Source: UBA9926 sp023261215 (GTDB taxonomy: Bacteria; Pseudomonadota; Gammaproteobacteria; Pseudomonadales; Azotimanducaceae). From it: a DNA stretch of 64,000 nt. How positions within the stretch are numbered: the first letter of the stretch is position 1; each line of letters opens with the position of its first letter. The position numbers and the translations under genes are program-made. The notes under the pieces are model-generated. The model ran no database searches, was not told the origin of the DNA, and worked only from the letters and a program-made list of their open reading frames with translations. The DNA is taken from positions 34,398-98,397 of the forward strand of contig JAYPYV010000005.1 in the NCBI GenBank assembly GCA_038136035.1, in the 5' to 3' direction. Positions 34,132 to 44,113 of this stretch are shown here, in pieces.

Positions 34132-35395
34132 TTTCGGCGCGCTGGGTCTCACCGTCGTCACGTTTTTAGGGACGCCGCTCTTCATTGTCATTGCCGCGGC
34201 GGCTTTCCTCGGATTTTACGTCTCAGATATCCCGCCGACGGTGGTCGCGATTGAGATGTATCGTCTCGTCGAGACGCCGATGCTAATGGCGCTCCCCTTA
34301 TTCACCTTTTCTGGCTACCTCCTGGCGGAATCAGGCATGTCGAGTCGCTTAGTGGCGCTCACCGACGCGCTGCTTGGCAGGTTGCCTGGTGGTCTTGCGT
34401 TGATCGCCTATGTGACCTGCGCGCTGTTTACCGCATTTACCGGTGCCTCCGGGGTGACCATTGTGGCTTTGGGCGCCTTGCTACTCCCTGCACTGACGGC
34501 CGGTGGCTACGATGATCGTTTTAGTCTGGGACTAGTGACCACCTCCGGGAGTTTGGGCCTCCTCATCGCACCGTCGCTGCCGCTTATTTTGTACGGGGTG
34601 CTGGTTCAGCAAATGGATTTACCCGTGACCTTTACGCTCCAAGAACTCTTCATTGCCGGTCTGTTGCCTGCCATCTTGATGATCGGACTTCTCATGGCCT
34701 ACACCGTGTGGTCACAAAAAGGGGCAAGCGTTGCTGAGCGGGGCGGCAGTATTCGTGCCGCGGTTTGGGCCATGCGCTACGAACTGCCTTTGCCTTTTGT
34801 GGTCCTCGGTGGCATTTATTCCGGGTTCTTCGCGGTCTCCGAGGCGGCCGCGATCACGGCGGCTTATGCGGTGATCGTGGAGGTGGTGTTGATGCGCGAA
34901 ATTAAGGTACGGGCCCTCGGCGGCATCATTCGTGATGCCATGGTGATGGTTGGTGGGATCCTCCTGATTTTGGCCGTTTCGCTGGCGTTTACCAACTTCC
35001 TGGTGGATGCTGAGGTCCCTCAGACACTCTTTGAGTGGGTCAGTGCTTACATCTCGAGCCCGTTGACATTTTTGCTGTTGTTGAATGTCATTTTGCTCGC
35101 GCTCGGCGCGATCTTGGACATCTTTTCAGCATTGATCATTATGATTCCCTTAATTGTGCCCATGGCGATGCAGTTTGGTGTGCATCCGGTGCATTTGGGG
35201 ATCATATTTCTGGCGAATATGCAGATTGGCTATTTCACGCCGCCCGTGGGAATGAACCTGTTTATCGCAAGCTACAGATTCAATCGCTCGATTACCGAAC
35301 TTTATCGGGCGACCTTGCCCTTTATGCTGGTGTTACTCTTTGCCTTGGCGCTGATTACCTACGTTCCCTGGCTCAGTCTAGGCCTCATTACATGA
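34124..35395 (+). CDS. TRAP transporter large permease (DctM/TatM)
   Basis: A 423-residue membrane protein with a dozen or so hydrophobic helices. It has TRAP signatures such as MALPLFTFSGYLLAESGMS, FTAFTGASGVTIVALGALL and the C-terminal FLANMQIGYFTPPVGMNLF. It is the ion-coupled transport subunit of the tetrapartite system. It overlaps the small permease by 8 bp and converges on the aminotransferase gene with another 8-bp overlap. Confidence 0.94.
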   Translation: MGSFGALGLTVVTFLGTPLFIVIAAAAFLGFYVSDIPPTVVAIEMYRLVETPMLMALPLFTFSGYLLAESGMSSRLVALTDALLGRLPGGLALIAYVTCALFTAFTGASGVTIVALGALLLPALTAGGYDDRFSLGLVTTSGSLGLLIAPSLPLILYGVLVQQMDLPVTFTLQELFIAGLLPAILMIGLLMAYTVWSQKGASVAERGGSIRAAVWAMRYELPLPFVVLGGIYSGFFAVSEAAAITAAYAVIVEVVLMREIKVRALGGIIRDAMVMVGGILLILAVSLAFTNFLVDAEVPQTLFEWVSAYISSPLTFLLLLNVILLALGAILDIFSALIIMIPLIVPMAMQFGVHPVHLGIIFLANMQIGYFTPPVGMNLFIASYRFNRSITELYRATLPFMLVLLFALALITYVPWLSLGLIT

Positions 35396-36614
35396 CCCGA
35401 CTGATTGCAGCCGCAAGACGACTCGCGGCCTCCTCAAATTGATCGATCGGAGTGTAGGGGTAGGCTAAGCGAAGATAGTCGCCGGGGGAGGATCCCTCAG
35501 GGTGAGGGGGGCAAAAATTTCGGCCGGGAATGACGTGTAAGCCTTCCTCGTAGGCTGCGCGCCAGACTTCAGCGTGATCGCAAGCCAACTTGACCCAAAG
35601 GTAAAACCCGCCTGCAGGAAGGCGAGCGGAGATCCTATCTCCACATTGGTCCGCCAAGGCGGCAGCGAGCCGTGCCATTCTCTGGCCATAACGCAAGCGC
35701 ATCGTTTGCACGTGTGTTGCGTAGGTTCCATCTTCTATGAGGCTGTGAGCGACCCGAACGACTTGCTGATTGAGACCCATGGCGAATCGCATTTGGCCAA
35801 TGATTTCCTGCCATTCGGGCGACGCATAAATCCAGCCGATACGCAGCCCGGTGGCCAGCGTTTTGGACAACGAACCCACGGTAATGATGTTTCGGTTGTT
35901 GGCCAAGGTTGCCAGTAATGGGCTTGGCGCTCTTTCCTCGCTCGCACGTCCATCAAACCGCAGCTCGGCGTAAGCCGCATCATCCAAGATCAGAAGGTCA
36001 TAGGCTTGGCTGATTTTAAGAAGCTCAATTCGTCGATGCGGCGCAAGGCATGCGCCGGTGGGATTGTTGAATTCCGTGATTAAGTACAGAAACTTTGGCG
36101 CACGCCCTTGTTGATTCAGTGCCTCCAGTTGGATTCTCAGGTGATCGATGTCGATGCCTTCGGCATCGGTTTGGACGAACACGATCTCTGCGCCTAGGGC
36201 GCGGAAGTTCCGATAGCTCCCCATGTAGCAGGGATACTCCATCAAAATCACGTCGCCAGGATTGATGAGTGCGCGACCCACCATATCGATCGCACCGGAT
36301 GATCCCTGCGTTAGCTGAAAATAATCAGCGTCTCGAACGGTACCGAATTGATCCGCCCAATGTGCGGCTATTGCCTCGCGAAGCGGCTTGAATCCTGGAC
36401 CAAAGCCGTAGGTCCAGGTTCCAGATTCATTGTTAGCAAAGAGTTGCTGGGATGCTGAGCCGAGGCGCGCGAGAGGCAAATAATCTGGGTCTGGAATCCC
36501 GATATGGAGCGGGATCACTGGCTTTCTGGGCTGGATGCCCGTTGGTGGATCCCAATCCCCGGGTTGATTGAGGACGGTGCTCAGGTTTTGGCTGATTCGT
36601 TCGGTTGCTTTCAT
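35388..36614 (-). CDS. PLP-dependent aminotransferase, fold type I
   Basis: A 408-residue class I/II aminotransferase of the LysN/2-aminoadipate-transaminase-like group, similar to the enzymatic half of MocR regulators but without the DNA-binding domain. It shows TQGSSGAIDMVGRAL, EFNNPTGACL, the PLP Asp in LLILDDAAYAEL, and SLSKTLATGLRIGW, whose Lys binds PLP. The amino donor cannot be told from sequence. It lies next to a gamma-glutamyltransferase gene on the same strand (29 bp apart), so an operon for amino-acid or peptide turnover is possible. Confidence 0.9.
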   Translation of the reverse strand: MKATERISQNLSTVLNQPGDWDPPTGIQPRKPVIPLHIGIPDPDYLPLARLGSASQQLFANNESGTWTYGFGPGFKPLREAIAAHWADQFGTVRDADYFQLTQGSSGAIDMVGRALINPGDVILMEYPCYMGSYRNFRALGAEIVFVQTDAEGIDIDHLRIQLEALNQQGRAPKFLYLITEFNNPTGACLAPHRRIELLKISQAYDLLILDDAAYAELRFDGRASEERAPSPLLATLANNRNIITVGSLSKTLATGLRIGWIYASPEWQEIIGQMRFAMGLNQQVVRVAHSLIEDGTYATHVQTMRLRYGQRMARLAAALADQCGDRISARLPAGGFYLWVKLACDHAEVWRAAYEEGLHVIPGRNFCPPHPEGSSPGDYLRLAYPYTPIDQFEEAASRLAAAISRVM

Positions 36615-36643
36615 GGCTGACTCTAAGGGATAGGTCTCATGGT

Positions 36644-38224
36644 CTAAAACCCAGCAGCATGACCTTCTTTACGGTGGTCTGAGGCCGCGCAGTAGCCCTC
36701 ATCGAGCCGGAGAATGAGCTGAGCGCCGCCGAACAAGTGTTCTGGGGCCTGATTGAGAATAGGGTGGCCAAGATCGGCCAAGGACTGGACCACCGCATTT
36801 GGCATGCCCTGCTCGAGGGCGAGATCGCCCGATTCGGTGAGATGCCATCTGGGCGCATCGGAAGCCGCTTGCGGGTTTTGCCCAAAACCAAAGATACGAA
36901 GCATCATTTGAACGTGGCCTTGAGCCTGCATATGGCCCCCCATGACGCCGAAGGCAAGGGGATTGCGATCATGCGAGGCAAAGCCCGGGATAATCGTGTG
37001 AAAAGGTCGTTTTCGGCCGCCGACCTGGTTGGGATGACCGGGCGTCAAAACAAAGCCGGAGCCTCGATTCTGCATCGCGATGCCGGTTCCCGGCACCACA
37101 ATCCCTGAACCGAAACCCCGAAAATTGGATTGTATGTACGACACCATCAGACCATCGGCATCGGCCGCGCAAAGGTAAACGGTGTCGGCTGCGGAGGGCA
37201 TCGGTTCAAGCCTGGGGCCTGCCTTAACGCGAGAGATGCCGGAAGCCAGTCTGTCGATCAGTGGATCAGCCAGCATCTCCTCGGAGGACAAGGTCATCGC
37301 ATCCCCATCGCCCAGATGCCTGCGCACGGTGTCGTAGGCCTTACGGATGGCCTCGACTTGCAAATGAATGCTGAGGGCACTGTCCAATGGTTGATCGAGA
37401 ATGTCTAACTTGCGCAGGATCTTGAGCGCGATCAGTGCCATCAGTCCCTGTGAATTGGGCGGAATCTCATTCAGCTGGGCGTCGGCAAAGGCGGCGGATA
37501 CCGGCTCGACCCAGTCGGCGCGGTGAGAATTAAGATCCTCCATGGTCAGCGGATAGTCGTGAGTATTCGCATCTCGCACCATCGCTTCGGCTAGACGCCC
37601 GTGATAAAAGCTCCTCCCTTTTGACGAGGCGATGTCTTGAAGGGATGTCGCGTGGTCTGGCAAGTGTTTCACTTCGCCGGTCTTGGGCGCGCCAGTTGAT
37701 CCAACGAATGTCGATTGAAAGGCGGGAAAGTCTGCGAAATGCTGCGCAGCCGCCGCCCAGAAGGGCGCGGTTTTAGGACCAACAAGGAATCCGTTTCTTG
37801 CATAGTCAATCGCTGCGTCAAAAAGCCTCTCAAACGGCAGTCGTCCAAAGCGCTCAGAGAGTGCAACCCAAGCAGACACGGCGCCGGGGACAGTGACCGA
37901 GGGCCAACCGCTCGTGGGCATTCGATCCAGTCCTTCGTAATACGCGGGGCTTAACTTTGCTGGCGATCGTCCCGAGGCATTCAGACCATGGAGTTGCCGT
38001 CCATCATGTACGAGCGCGAAAGCATCGCTACCGAGTCCATTGTTGTTCGGTTCTACCACAGTCAGCGTGATTGCGGCTGCCAGGGCCGCGTCACAGGCGT
38101 TGCCGCCTCTCTTCAGTGCATCCAGACCTGCTTGAGTCGCGAGGGGTTGCGATGTGGCAACAACGTTGCGCGCGAATACGGGGGATCGCGCGCTTGGGTA
38201 GGGCTGAGAGAAATCAAAGTTCAT
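36644..38224 (-). CDS. gamma-glutamyltransferase family protein without signal peptide
   Basis: A 526-residue Ntn hydrolase of the gamma-glutamyltranspeptidase/cephalosporin-acylase family. GGNACDAALAAAITLTVVEPNNNGLGSD is the N-terminal hallmark, split here only by quotation of the family region. The self-cleavage site is likely the Thr in AADTVYLCAADADG. FHTIIPGF and GVMGGHMQAQGHVQ are C-terminal features. No signal peptide is seen, so it is likely cytosolic or an acylase-like branch, unlike the secreted copy at 58839. It follows the aminotransferase gene orientation. Confidence 0.88.
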   Translation of the reverse strand: MNFDFSQPYPSARSPVFARNVVATSQPLATQAGLDALKRGGNACDAALAAAITLTVVEPNNNGLGSDAFALVHDGRQLHGLNASGRSPAKLSPAYYEGLDRMPTSGWPSVTVPGAVSAWVALSERFGRLPFERLFDAAIDYARNGFLVGPKTAPFWAAAAQHFADFPAFQSTFVGSTGAPKTGEVKHLPDHATSLQDIASSKGRSFYHGRLAEAMVRDANTHDYPLTMEDLNSHRADWVEPVSAAFADAQLNEIPPNSQGLMALIALKILRKLDILDQPLDSALSIHLQVEAIRKAYDTVRRHLGDGDAMTLSSEEMLADPLIDRLASGISRVKAGPRLEPMPSAADTVYLCAADADGLMVSYIQSNFRGFGSGIVVPGTGIAMQNRGSGFVLTPGHPNQVGGRKRPFHTIIPGFASHDRNPLAFGVMGGHMQAQGHVQMMLRIFGFGQNPQAASDAPRWHLTESGDLALEQGMPNAVVQSLADLGHPILNQAPEHLFGGAQLILRLDEGYCAASDHRKEGHAAGF

Positions 38225-38309
38225 CGACGCATCCTATCGCAATGCGTGCGCCCTTGGCTTGCGCCTGAAGAAAAATAGCGAGAGACAGGCCTTGGTGCTG
38301 AGAACCTGA

Positions 38310-40163
38310 TTAGGTGGTCTGTTCCCACAGATTACTCAGGCTTTGCTGCATGAAAAGTTGGAAATATTTGCCTTTCTGCTGAATCAGCGCCTCATGGGAT
38401 CCCATTTCAATAATTTCACCTTGATCCAGAACGCAGATCTGATCCGCGTTGCGAATGGTCGATAACCGGTGCGCGATAATGACGCTGATTCGATCTTTAA
38501 GCAGCGCCCGTAGACCGATCTCAATGCGCTGCTCAGTGAGAGTGTCAACGGATGATGTGGCTTCATCCATGATCAAAATTTGAGGATCTCGTAAGAGCGC
38601 GCGGGCGAATGCAATGAGCTGTTTTTGACCGGAGGACAAGCTCGTGCCGCCTTCTTCAATCAGCGTGTCATAGCCCGCTTCGAGCTGCGCGATCATGTCA
38701 GCCGCGCCGGCTGATTTAGCCGCTGCGTGTATTTCTTGGTCGCTCGCACTCAGTTTTCCGTAGCGGATGTTGTCACGCACCGTGCCTGCGAAAATGTGCG
38801 AGTTTTGCAAGACCACCCCAAGATTTGACTGTAGAAAGTGCAGACTTCGCTCACGATAGTCGACGCCATCGATCAGAATTCGCCCAGAGGTTGGCTCATA
38901 AAATCGAGCCAGCAGATTCACAAGGGTGGTCTTGCCACCGCCGGTCGCCCCCACAATGGCCAGGCTTTGGCCACGGTTCAGGCTGAGATCGATATTTTTT
39001 AGCACGGGAAGACCCGTCGCGTAGCGAAATGACACCTGGTCAAAGGTCACTCGCTGAATATCTAACTGACCGCCATCGGCTGCCAGGTTCGCCGCTGGCG
39101 CCTGCGCTAGGCGCGCCTGCACGGCCTCAGAATCCTTAATGGATGGAACCTCATTAATTAAACTGAGTATTCGCTCTGCGGACGCTTGCGCCATTTGCAG
39201 TTCCGCGAACCAATGAGCCAATTGCTCGATGGGCTCAAAGAAGTGGCGTGTGTATGTCAAAAAGGCGATGAGGGTCCCGGTGGTGATCCATCCCCAGAGG
39301 GATTCGATCCCGCCCATGACCAAAGCGAGACCGGTGGCAAGTGATCCGAGGGTGATCACGATGGGTAGGTAAACTGCGGCTTGTACGGCATTTTGAATGG
39401 ACGCGCCGTGCATCGTGTCGGTCAGCCCCCCGAAACGCCTCAGGTTATCCGCCTCTTTAACAAAGACCTTGCTCGTGAGAACACCCATGATGTTCTCGTT
39501 GTAGGAACCCGTGATTCGAGAGTTGGTTTTGCGAACCAGACGAGCGCTTTTTAAGATCCTTCTTTGGAAGTATCGACTGATAAGCACCAGCGCCGGGATC
39601 GTCGTGAGGATCAACAGCGCCAGCCGCCACTCCATGATTAACATCGCGATGATCACCCCAAGCATGATGGTCAGTGACCAAAATAAATCCAAGATGCCCC
39701 AGGCCAAGATATTAGAGAGCCGCTCACAATCGGAGGTCATTCTCGCCATCAGCCAGCCCACTGGCCGAAAGTCGTAGTATTCGAAAGGCAGCCGCTGCAG
39801 ATTTTTAAACCCCTCTTGACGAATGTCATGGCTAATATGTGCTCGAAGCTTTCCGCCGAACCAGATGAAACCCAGCACAGCGCCCCCTAGGGCCACGCAC
39901 AAGGCGAAGTAAAGCCATCCAGCTTGCGCCAATGGATAATCTTCTCCCGATAAGAACACGCCATCGACAACGTCCTTGGTGACCAGCGGGAACGAAATTT
40001 CGCAGAGCGCAACGACGATCGCGCAGGCTGCCAAGACTGAAAGGTCGCGTGGATATGCGAGCGCATAAGTCAGAAGTTGCCGCCAGATGCGAAGATTGAC
40101 CGACCCCTCGGCGTCAGCGAATTCATCGCCAAAGTTCTCATCATCAAAATAGGCGTCGGTCAT
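38310..40163 (-). CDS. ABC exporter half-transporter B (membrane plus ATPase)
   Basis: A 617-residue MsbA/BmrCD-type half-transporter. Six-helix domain first, then the ATPase with Walker A GATGGGKTT (about residue 405), signature LSSGQKQ and Walker B LIMDEATSSVD. The signature has a Ser in place of the first Gly of LSGGQ. Its start overlaps the stop of the upstream half-transporter by 4 nt, so the two probably form a heterodimer. No peptidase C39 domain is present. Substrate unknown (lipid or drug-like). Confidence 0.92.
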   Translation of the reverse strand: MTDAYFDDENFGDEFADAEGSVNLRIWRQLLTYALAYPRDLSVLAACAIVVALCEISFPLVTKDVVDGVFLSGEDYPLAQAGWLYFALCVALGGAVLGFIWFGGKLRAHISHDIRQEGFKNLQRLPFEYYDFRPVGWLMARMTSDCERLSNILAWGILDLFWSLTIMLGVIIAMLIMEWRLALLILTTIPALVLISRYFQRRILKSARLVRKTNSRITGSYNENIMGVLTSKVFVKEADNLRRFGGLTDTMHGASIQNAVQAAVYLPIVITLGSLATGLALVMGGIESLWGWITTGTLIAFLTYTRHFFEPIEQLAHWFAELQMAQASAERILSLINEVPSIKDSEAVQARLAQAPAANLAADGGQLDIQRVTFDQVSFRYATGLPVLKNIDLSLNRGQSLAIVGATGGGKTTLVNLLARFYEPTSGRILIDGVDYRERSLHFLQSNLGVVLQNSHIFAGTVRDNIRYGKLSASDQEIHAAAKSAGAADMIAQLEAGYDTLIEEGGTSLSSGQKQLIAFARALLRDPQILIMDEATSSVDTLTEQRIEIGLRALLKDRISVIIAHRLSTIRNADQICVLDQGEIIEMGSHEALIQQKGKYFQLFMQQSLSNLWEQTT

Positions 40164-41962
40164 CGATCGTCTCCCGATTCAGAATCGTTCGCGGACGGGT
40201 CTTCCGCTGCCTGCGCCGTCTCCGAAAGGGCGGGGGCGCTGAGTTCATCCGCAGCGACGGGCACGATGGATTCAATTTCTTCTTGGACGGCACCTTGAAT
40301 TTCGCAGAGTGATCGATACAGGCCCGGTGTTCGCGCGAGCGTCTGATGAGTGCCAACTTGAGCAATGCGACCNNNNNNNNNNNNNNNNNNNNNNNNNNNN
40401 NNNNNNNNNNNNNNNNNNNNNNNNNNNNNNNNNNNNNNNNNNNNNNNNNNNNNNNNNNNNNNNNNNNNNNNNCCACGTTCGCCAATGGCGGAGTCGTAAC
40501 CTCGCGGCAAGCGCATGATGGTCTCATGAATCTGCGCGATTTGGGTGCACGCTTCGAGCTCAGCTTGGGTTGCATTTGGGCGGCCCAAACGAAGATTCTC
40601 GCGAATGCTCCCGGCATAAAGAAAGGATTCCTGAAGGACGACGCTGACTTGGCCACGGACGTATTTCCGTGAGAGGGCATCTAAGGGGTGATCATCAAGA
40701 TAAAGCTGACCTTCTTGGCCATCAAAGATTCGAAGTAAAACCTGGATCAGTGTGGTTTTACCCGAACCTGGCGCGCCAACGATACCGATCGTCTCCCCAG
40801 CAGCGATATCAAAGTTGATTCGGTCGAGGGTGGGTACAGCTAATCCTCGCGACGTGGCGTGGAAGAAGGACAAGTCATGGGCGCGAATTCGGCCCGCCAA
40901 GCGAGTGGTGGGGTTGTGCTCACCCTCGGTCTCTGTCGGTTCACGGAGAATGTCGGCGACGCGACCCAGGGCGACCACCGCTTTGCCCGAATCTGTGAGC
41001 ACGCGGCCCATATGACGAATCGGCCAAATGATCATGCTTTCATAAGTGAGAAAGGCAAATAAGGTGCCCACACTCATCTCGCCTGCGAGCACCCAGTCAG
41101 CGCCGATGATCAAGATCAGTCCAATCTGGCCCAAGCAGACGATATCGCTCATGCCGTAGTACCAACCGAGCAGCGTAAGCAATTTTTTATTTTCTTCCCG
41201 AAAGGTGCGGTTAGAAGCGGAAAACTTATTGATTTCAAATGATTGGCGTGCGAAAGCCCGAACGACTCGAATACCCGTGAGATTCTCTTGGAGTACGGAA
41301 GTGAGTGCGGCTTCGGCCTGATCAACATTCAAAAACAGCGCTTTAACCTTGCTAAAGAAGATCACAGCACTCAGCATGAGAAAGGGAAAACTCGCGAGCG
41401 CGATCCAGGTCATTTGCGCATCGAGCGTGAACAGAATCGGTAGAACCACGATCAGCATGAGAATCGCGCGCGCGATTTCAATCGATTGACCGCTAATGAA
41501 AACGCGGAACGTTTCGATGTCTGACGTGCAGCGTTGGATCAGATCGCCGGTATCAGCAGAATGATGGAATGCCATGGGTAAATGATTTAAGTGATCCATT
41601 AAGTCATCACGAAGATGGCGCGCCATCCCTTCCGCGGCCTGAGCAATCGAGCGCCCACGAAGGTAAATGAAATAACCTGCCGCGCCAGTGGCGAGCACGA
41701 TGAGGCTCCCCGCTATCGTTAACTGCCCATAAATCAGCTGCGCCTCCGCTAGACCCATGCTGGATAAGATCCCTTCTAGGAGACCAAAAAATGGGTCGTT
41801 TTCTGAGGTTGCGAGACGGTCAAGCGCCGATTTGGAGATCAGCGGAACGGTAAATAGCAGCAGGAAGCTTGCGATCATTGCGATGATGGCAAGTCCCACT
41901 TGATGGCCGAAGCGTCGCCATAAGGGGGGCAAGAGAAATGCGATTTTCTGCCAGTCTGTCAT
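40160..41962 (-). CDS. ABC exporter half-transporter A, interrupted by an assembly gap
   Basis: A half-transporter of about 600 residues as assembled. The N-terminal six-helix domain and Walker A GAPGSGKTT are intact. The gap at 40373-40472 removes the signature and Walker B region between GYDSAIGER and GRIAQVGTHQ. In relatives about 75 residues separate these blocks, more than the 100 N allow. The ATG at 41962 (MTDWQKIAFLLPP) is preferred; open frame extends to 42064. It pairs with the overlapping downstream half-transporter. Confidence 0.9.
   Translation of the reverse strand: MTDWQKIAFLLPPLWRRFGHQVGLAIIAMIASFLLLFTVPLISKSALDRLATSENDPFFGLLEGILSSMGLAEAQLIYGQLTIAGSLIVLATGAAGYFIYLRGRSIAQAAEGMARHLRDDLMDHLNHLPMAFHHSADTGDLIQRCTSDIETFRVFISGQSIEIARAILMLIVVLPILFTLDAQMTWIALASFPFLMLSAVIFFSKVKALFLNVDQAEAALTSVLQENLTGIRVVRAFARQSFEINKFSASNRTFREENKKLLTLLGWYYGMSDIVCLGQIGLILIIGADWVLAGEMSVGTLFAFLTYESMIIWPIRHMGRVLTDSGKAVVALGRVADILREPTETEGEHNPTTRLAGRIRAHDLSFFHATSRGLAVPTLDRINFDIAAGETIGIVGAPGSGKTTLIQVLLRIFDGQEGQLYLDDHPLDALSRKYVRGQVSVVLQESFLYAGSIRENLRLGRPNATQAELEACTQIAQIHETIMRLPRGYDSAIGERXXXXXXXXXXXXXXXXXXXXXXXXXXXXXXXXXXGRIAQVGTHQTLARTPGLYRSLCEIQGAVQEEIESIVPVAADELSAPALSETAQAAEDPSANDSESGDDR
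40373..40472. other. assembly gap of 100 N inside an ABC transporter gene
   Basis: Family comparison suggests about 225 nt are missing, so the gap length is nominal. Any frame continuity across the N run is not evidence. Confidence 0.9.
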
Positions 41963-42334
41963 TGTGCCGATCATCCAGAGTCGAGCGCCAAAGCGGCGAT
42001 GGCATCTGGATAGCATTCCCTTCGTTAGCGGGTTGGATGTTGAGCAGGTGCACACGAACTGCAAACGCGTGTGACTGAGATGCCTCGATTGGCCCGATTA
42101 TGCGGGCATTCCTCCTCTAATTGAAGCGCACCGAGCCCTCGCGTGATTGTCAGAAGGCCTGGGTCATTGCAGGCTGCTGGCGATGCGCCTTGAAGCGCTC
42201 ACGCTGAAGAACGTCAAAACCGGCAAGGACGCCGCGGGGCGCCAATGGGGGACGTAACCCGCATGCGACTGGCCGCTAGCCACGGCGGGGTAACTTCGGT
42301 ATAACCCCTCATTCCTATTAAGAAGGTCAAGTGC
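41963..42334. other. intergenic region, 372 bp, divergent promoters
   Basis: Between the ABC exporter operon and the GST gene. It contains CCACGGCGGGGTA at 42280-42292, shared with the glcD upstream region, and TATAAC at 42300-42305 as a possible -10 for the GST gene. No ORF is supported. Confidence 0.5.
42280..42305 (+). promoter_or_regulatory. possible promoter of the GST-ACAD operon, shared 13-mer
   Basis: CCACGGCGGGGTA lies 55 bp before the GST start, and the same 13-mer lies 48 bp before glcD (51301-51313). TATAAC at 42300 is a fair -10 box. No clear -35. Confidence 0.35.
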
Positions 42335-42946
42335 ATGAAATTTTATAATTCCGTTGGTCCAAATCCCCGCGTCGTGCGGGTGTTTATGGCTGAGCTCGGC
42401 GTCAGTTGTGATGTGGAAGAAATTGACATTATGAAAGGGGTCAATCGTCAGTCGGACTATCTGGCCGTAAATCCTGGCGGGCAATTGCCTGCGCTGATGT
42501 TAGACGACGGGCGAGTCGTTTCGGAAATTACGGCGATCTGTGAGTATTTCGCGGATCAAGCCGGAGGATCGACGCTGATTGGCGAAACCCCAGAAGATCG
42601 TGCCGAGACCAGAATGTGGGTACGCCGAATCGACCTCAATATTGTTGAACCTCTGACAAACGGATTCAGAGCCTCAGAAGGTTACCCCATGTTTAAGGAT
42701 CGGATGCGTACCTTTCCGCAGGCTGCGGATGATCTAAAGGCGCTTGCTCAGGAAAAACTCACTTGGTTGGATGAGCAGGTTGCGGGAAGACAATTTGTTT
42801 GTGGTGATCGATTCTCGCTGGCGGATATTTTGCTGGTGGTCTTTTTAGAATTCGGCGCGCAAGTGGGACAACCCATCAACGATGCGAATACGAATGTGAA
42901 GGCCATCGTCCAGCGCGTGCAATCTCGAGAGAGTATGAGCGCGTAA
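42335..42946 (+). CDS. glutathione S-transferase family protein
   Basis: A 203-residue GST. The N-terminal thioredoxin-fold half, MKFYNSVGPNPRVVRVFMAE, has Ser at residue 6 near where the catalytic Ser/Cys/Tyr lies, and VNPGGQLPAL with DGRVVSEITAICEYF gives the glutathione-binding cis-Pro and Glu/Ser region. The helical C-terminal half ends with FSLADILLVVFLEF. It precedes two ACAD genes by 33 bp and may be co-transcribed with them. Detoxification or a glutathione-dependent catabolic step are options. Confidence 0.88.
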   Translation: MKFYNSVGPNPRVVRVFMAELGVSCDVEEIDIMKGVNRQSDYLAVNPGGQLPALMLDDGRVVSEITAICEYFADQAGGSTLIGETPEDRAETRMWVRRIDLNIVEPLTNGFRASEGYPMFKDRMRTFPQAADDLKALAQEKLTWLDEQVAGRQFVCGDRFSLADILLVVFLEFGAQVGQPINDANTNVKAIVQRVQSRESMSA

Positions 42947-42979
42947 GACGTTCAGTATTAAGGGTGAAGAAGGAAGCGT

Positions 42980-44110
42980 ATGTTTCAAGGAATGAATTTT
43001 GAGCCGGCTACGCTGCCCGGCGAATTTGACGGGCTTCGTCAGGAAGTCAGGTCGTTTTTAGCCGAAGAGACGGACTGGGCGCCAAACTCAGATTTTAATA
43101 CCGGCGCGAGCCCTGACTTCAGTCGACGTCTTGCGAAAAAGGGCTGGATCGGCATGACTTGGCCGAAGGTCTACGGCGGCGGGGAGCGCTCCTTTCTCGA
43201 GCGTTATATCGTCACTGAAGAATTGCTCGCAGCGGGGGCACCGGTGGGGTGTCACTGGATCGCTGACCGTCAGAGTGGGCCGTTATTGCTCAAGTTTGGC
43301 ACGGAAGCCCAGAAAGCCGAGTTCCTACCCAAAATTGTGGCCGGAGACATCTTTTTCTCCATTGGGATGTCTGAGCCGGATTCTGGCTCAGATCTCGCGT
43401 CGATTCGAACCCACGCGGAACGAGTGGACGGTGGTTGGCGCCTGAACGGAAGTAAAATATGGACCAGTGGCGCACACCATAATCACTACATGGTGACCCT
43501 GGTCCGGACCGAGCCGCCTGGGGAGAACCGGCATGCGGGAATGAGCCAGTTTATTGTGCCCATCCGAGCAGATGGCGTGACGGTGCGGGGCATTGAAAAC
43601 CTCGCGGGTGAGAGCGACTTCAACCAGATTTTCTTCGACGACGTGTTTATCCCTGATGAACTGGTGGTGGGTGAGCCAGGCAATGGCTGGGCGCAAGTCA
43701 TGAGCGAATTAGCTTATGAGCGAAGTGGCCCAGAACGATTTTTGAGCGCATTCAGGGTCTTGCTGGAATATGGTCGGAGTATTAAGGGGGATGCTACCCC
43801 TGAACAAACCGCGCTATACGGACGATTGATCGCCCATCTGATGGTGTTGCGACGGATGTCGGTTTCCGTGGCGAATCTTTTGCAGCAGGGTGTCATGCCG
43901 AACACGGAGGCGGCGCTGATTAAAGAGCTGGGCAATGCCTACGAGCGTCTGGTGCCCGAAGCGATTAGGCTGTATCCCCCTAAGCATCCCTCTCCCGACT
44001 ACGCGCGTGTTCTGAATGAATGCATTTTGCACGCACCCTCGTTCACGCTTCGAGGGGGCACACGTGAAATCTTGCGCGGCATGATCGCTCGTGGATTGGG
44101 ATTGAGGTAA
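42980..44110 (+). CDS. acyl-CoA dehydrogenase, larger partner of second pair
   Basis: A 376-residue ACAD with SIGMSEPDSGSDLASI in the centre and a C-terminal FTLRGGTREILRGMIARGLGL. Candidate catalytic base: E247 in AYERSG. RBS AAGGAAG before the ATG at 42980. The next gene, 3 bp downstream, encodes a shorter ACAD lacking that Glu. This is the arrangement of alpha2beta2 ACADs in steroid side-chain and related acyl-CoA degradation, such as the mycobacterial ChsE enzymes; assignment here is inference. Confidence 0.9.
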   Translation: MFQGMNFEPATLPGEFDGLRQEVRSFLAEETDWAPNSDFNTGASPDFSRRLAKKGWIGMTWPKVYGGGERSFLERYIVTEELLAAGAPVGCHWIADRQSGPLLLKFGTEAQKAEFLPKIVAGDIFFSIGMSEPDSGSDLASIRTHAERVDGGWRLNGSKIWTSGAHHNHYMVTLVRTEPPGENRHAGMSQFIVPIRADGVTVRGIENLAGESDFNQIFFDDVFIPDELVVGEPGNGWAQVMSELAYERSGPERFLSAFRVLLEYGRSIKGDATPEQTALYGRLIAHLMVLRRMSVSVANLLQQGVMPNTEAALIKELGNAYERLVPEAIRLYPPKHPSPDYARVLNECILHAPSFTLRGGTREILRGMIARGLGLR

Positions 44111-44113
44111 CCC

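Noticed and set aside
38310..41962. ABC exporter pair as dedicated exporter of the double-glycine peptide
   Set aside because: Both lack a C39 peptidase domain at the N-terminus and lie about 18 kb away; no sequence supports the link.
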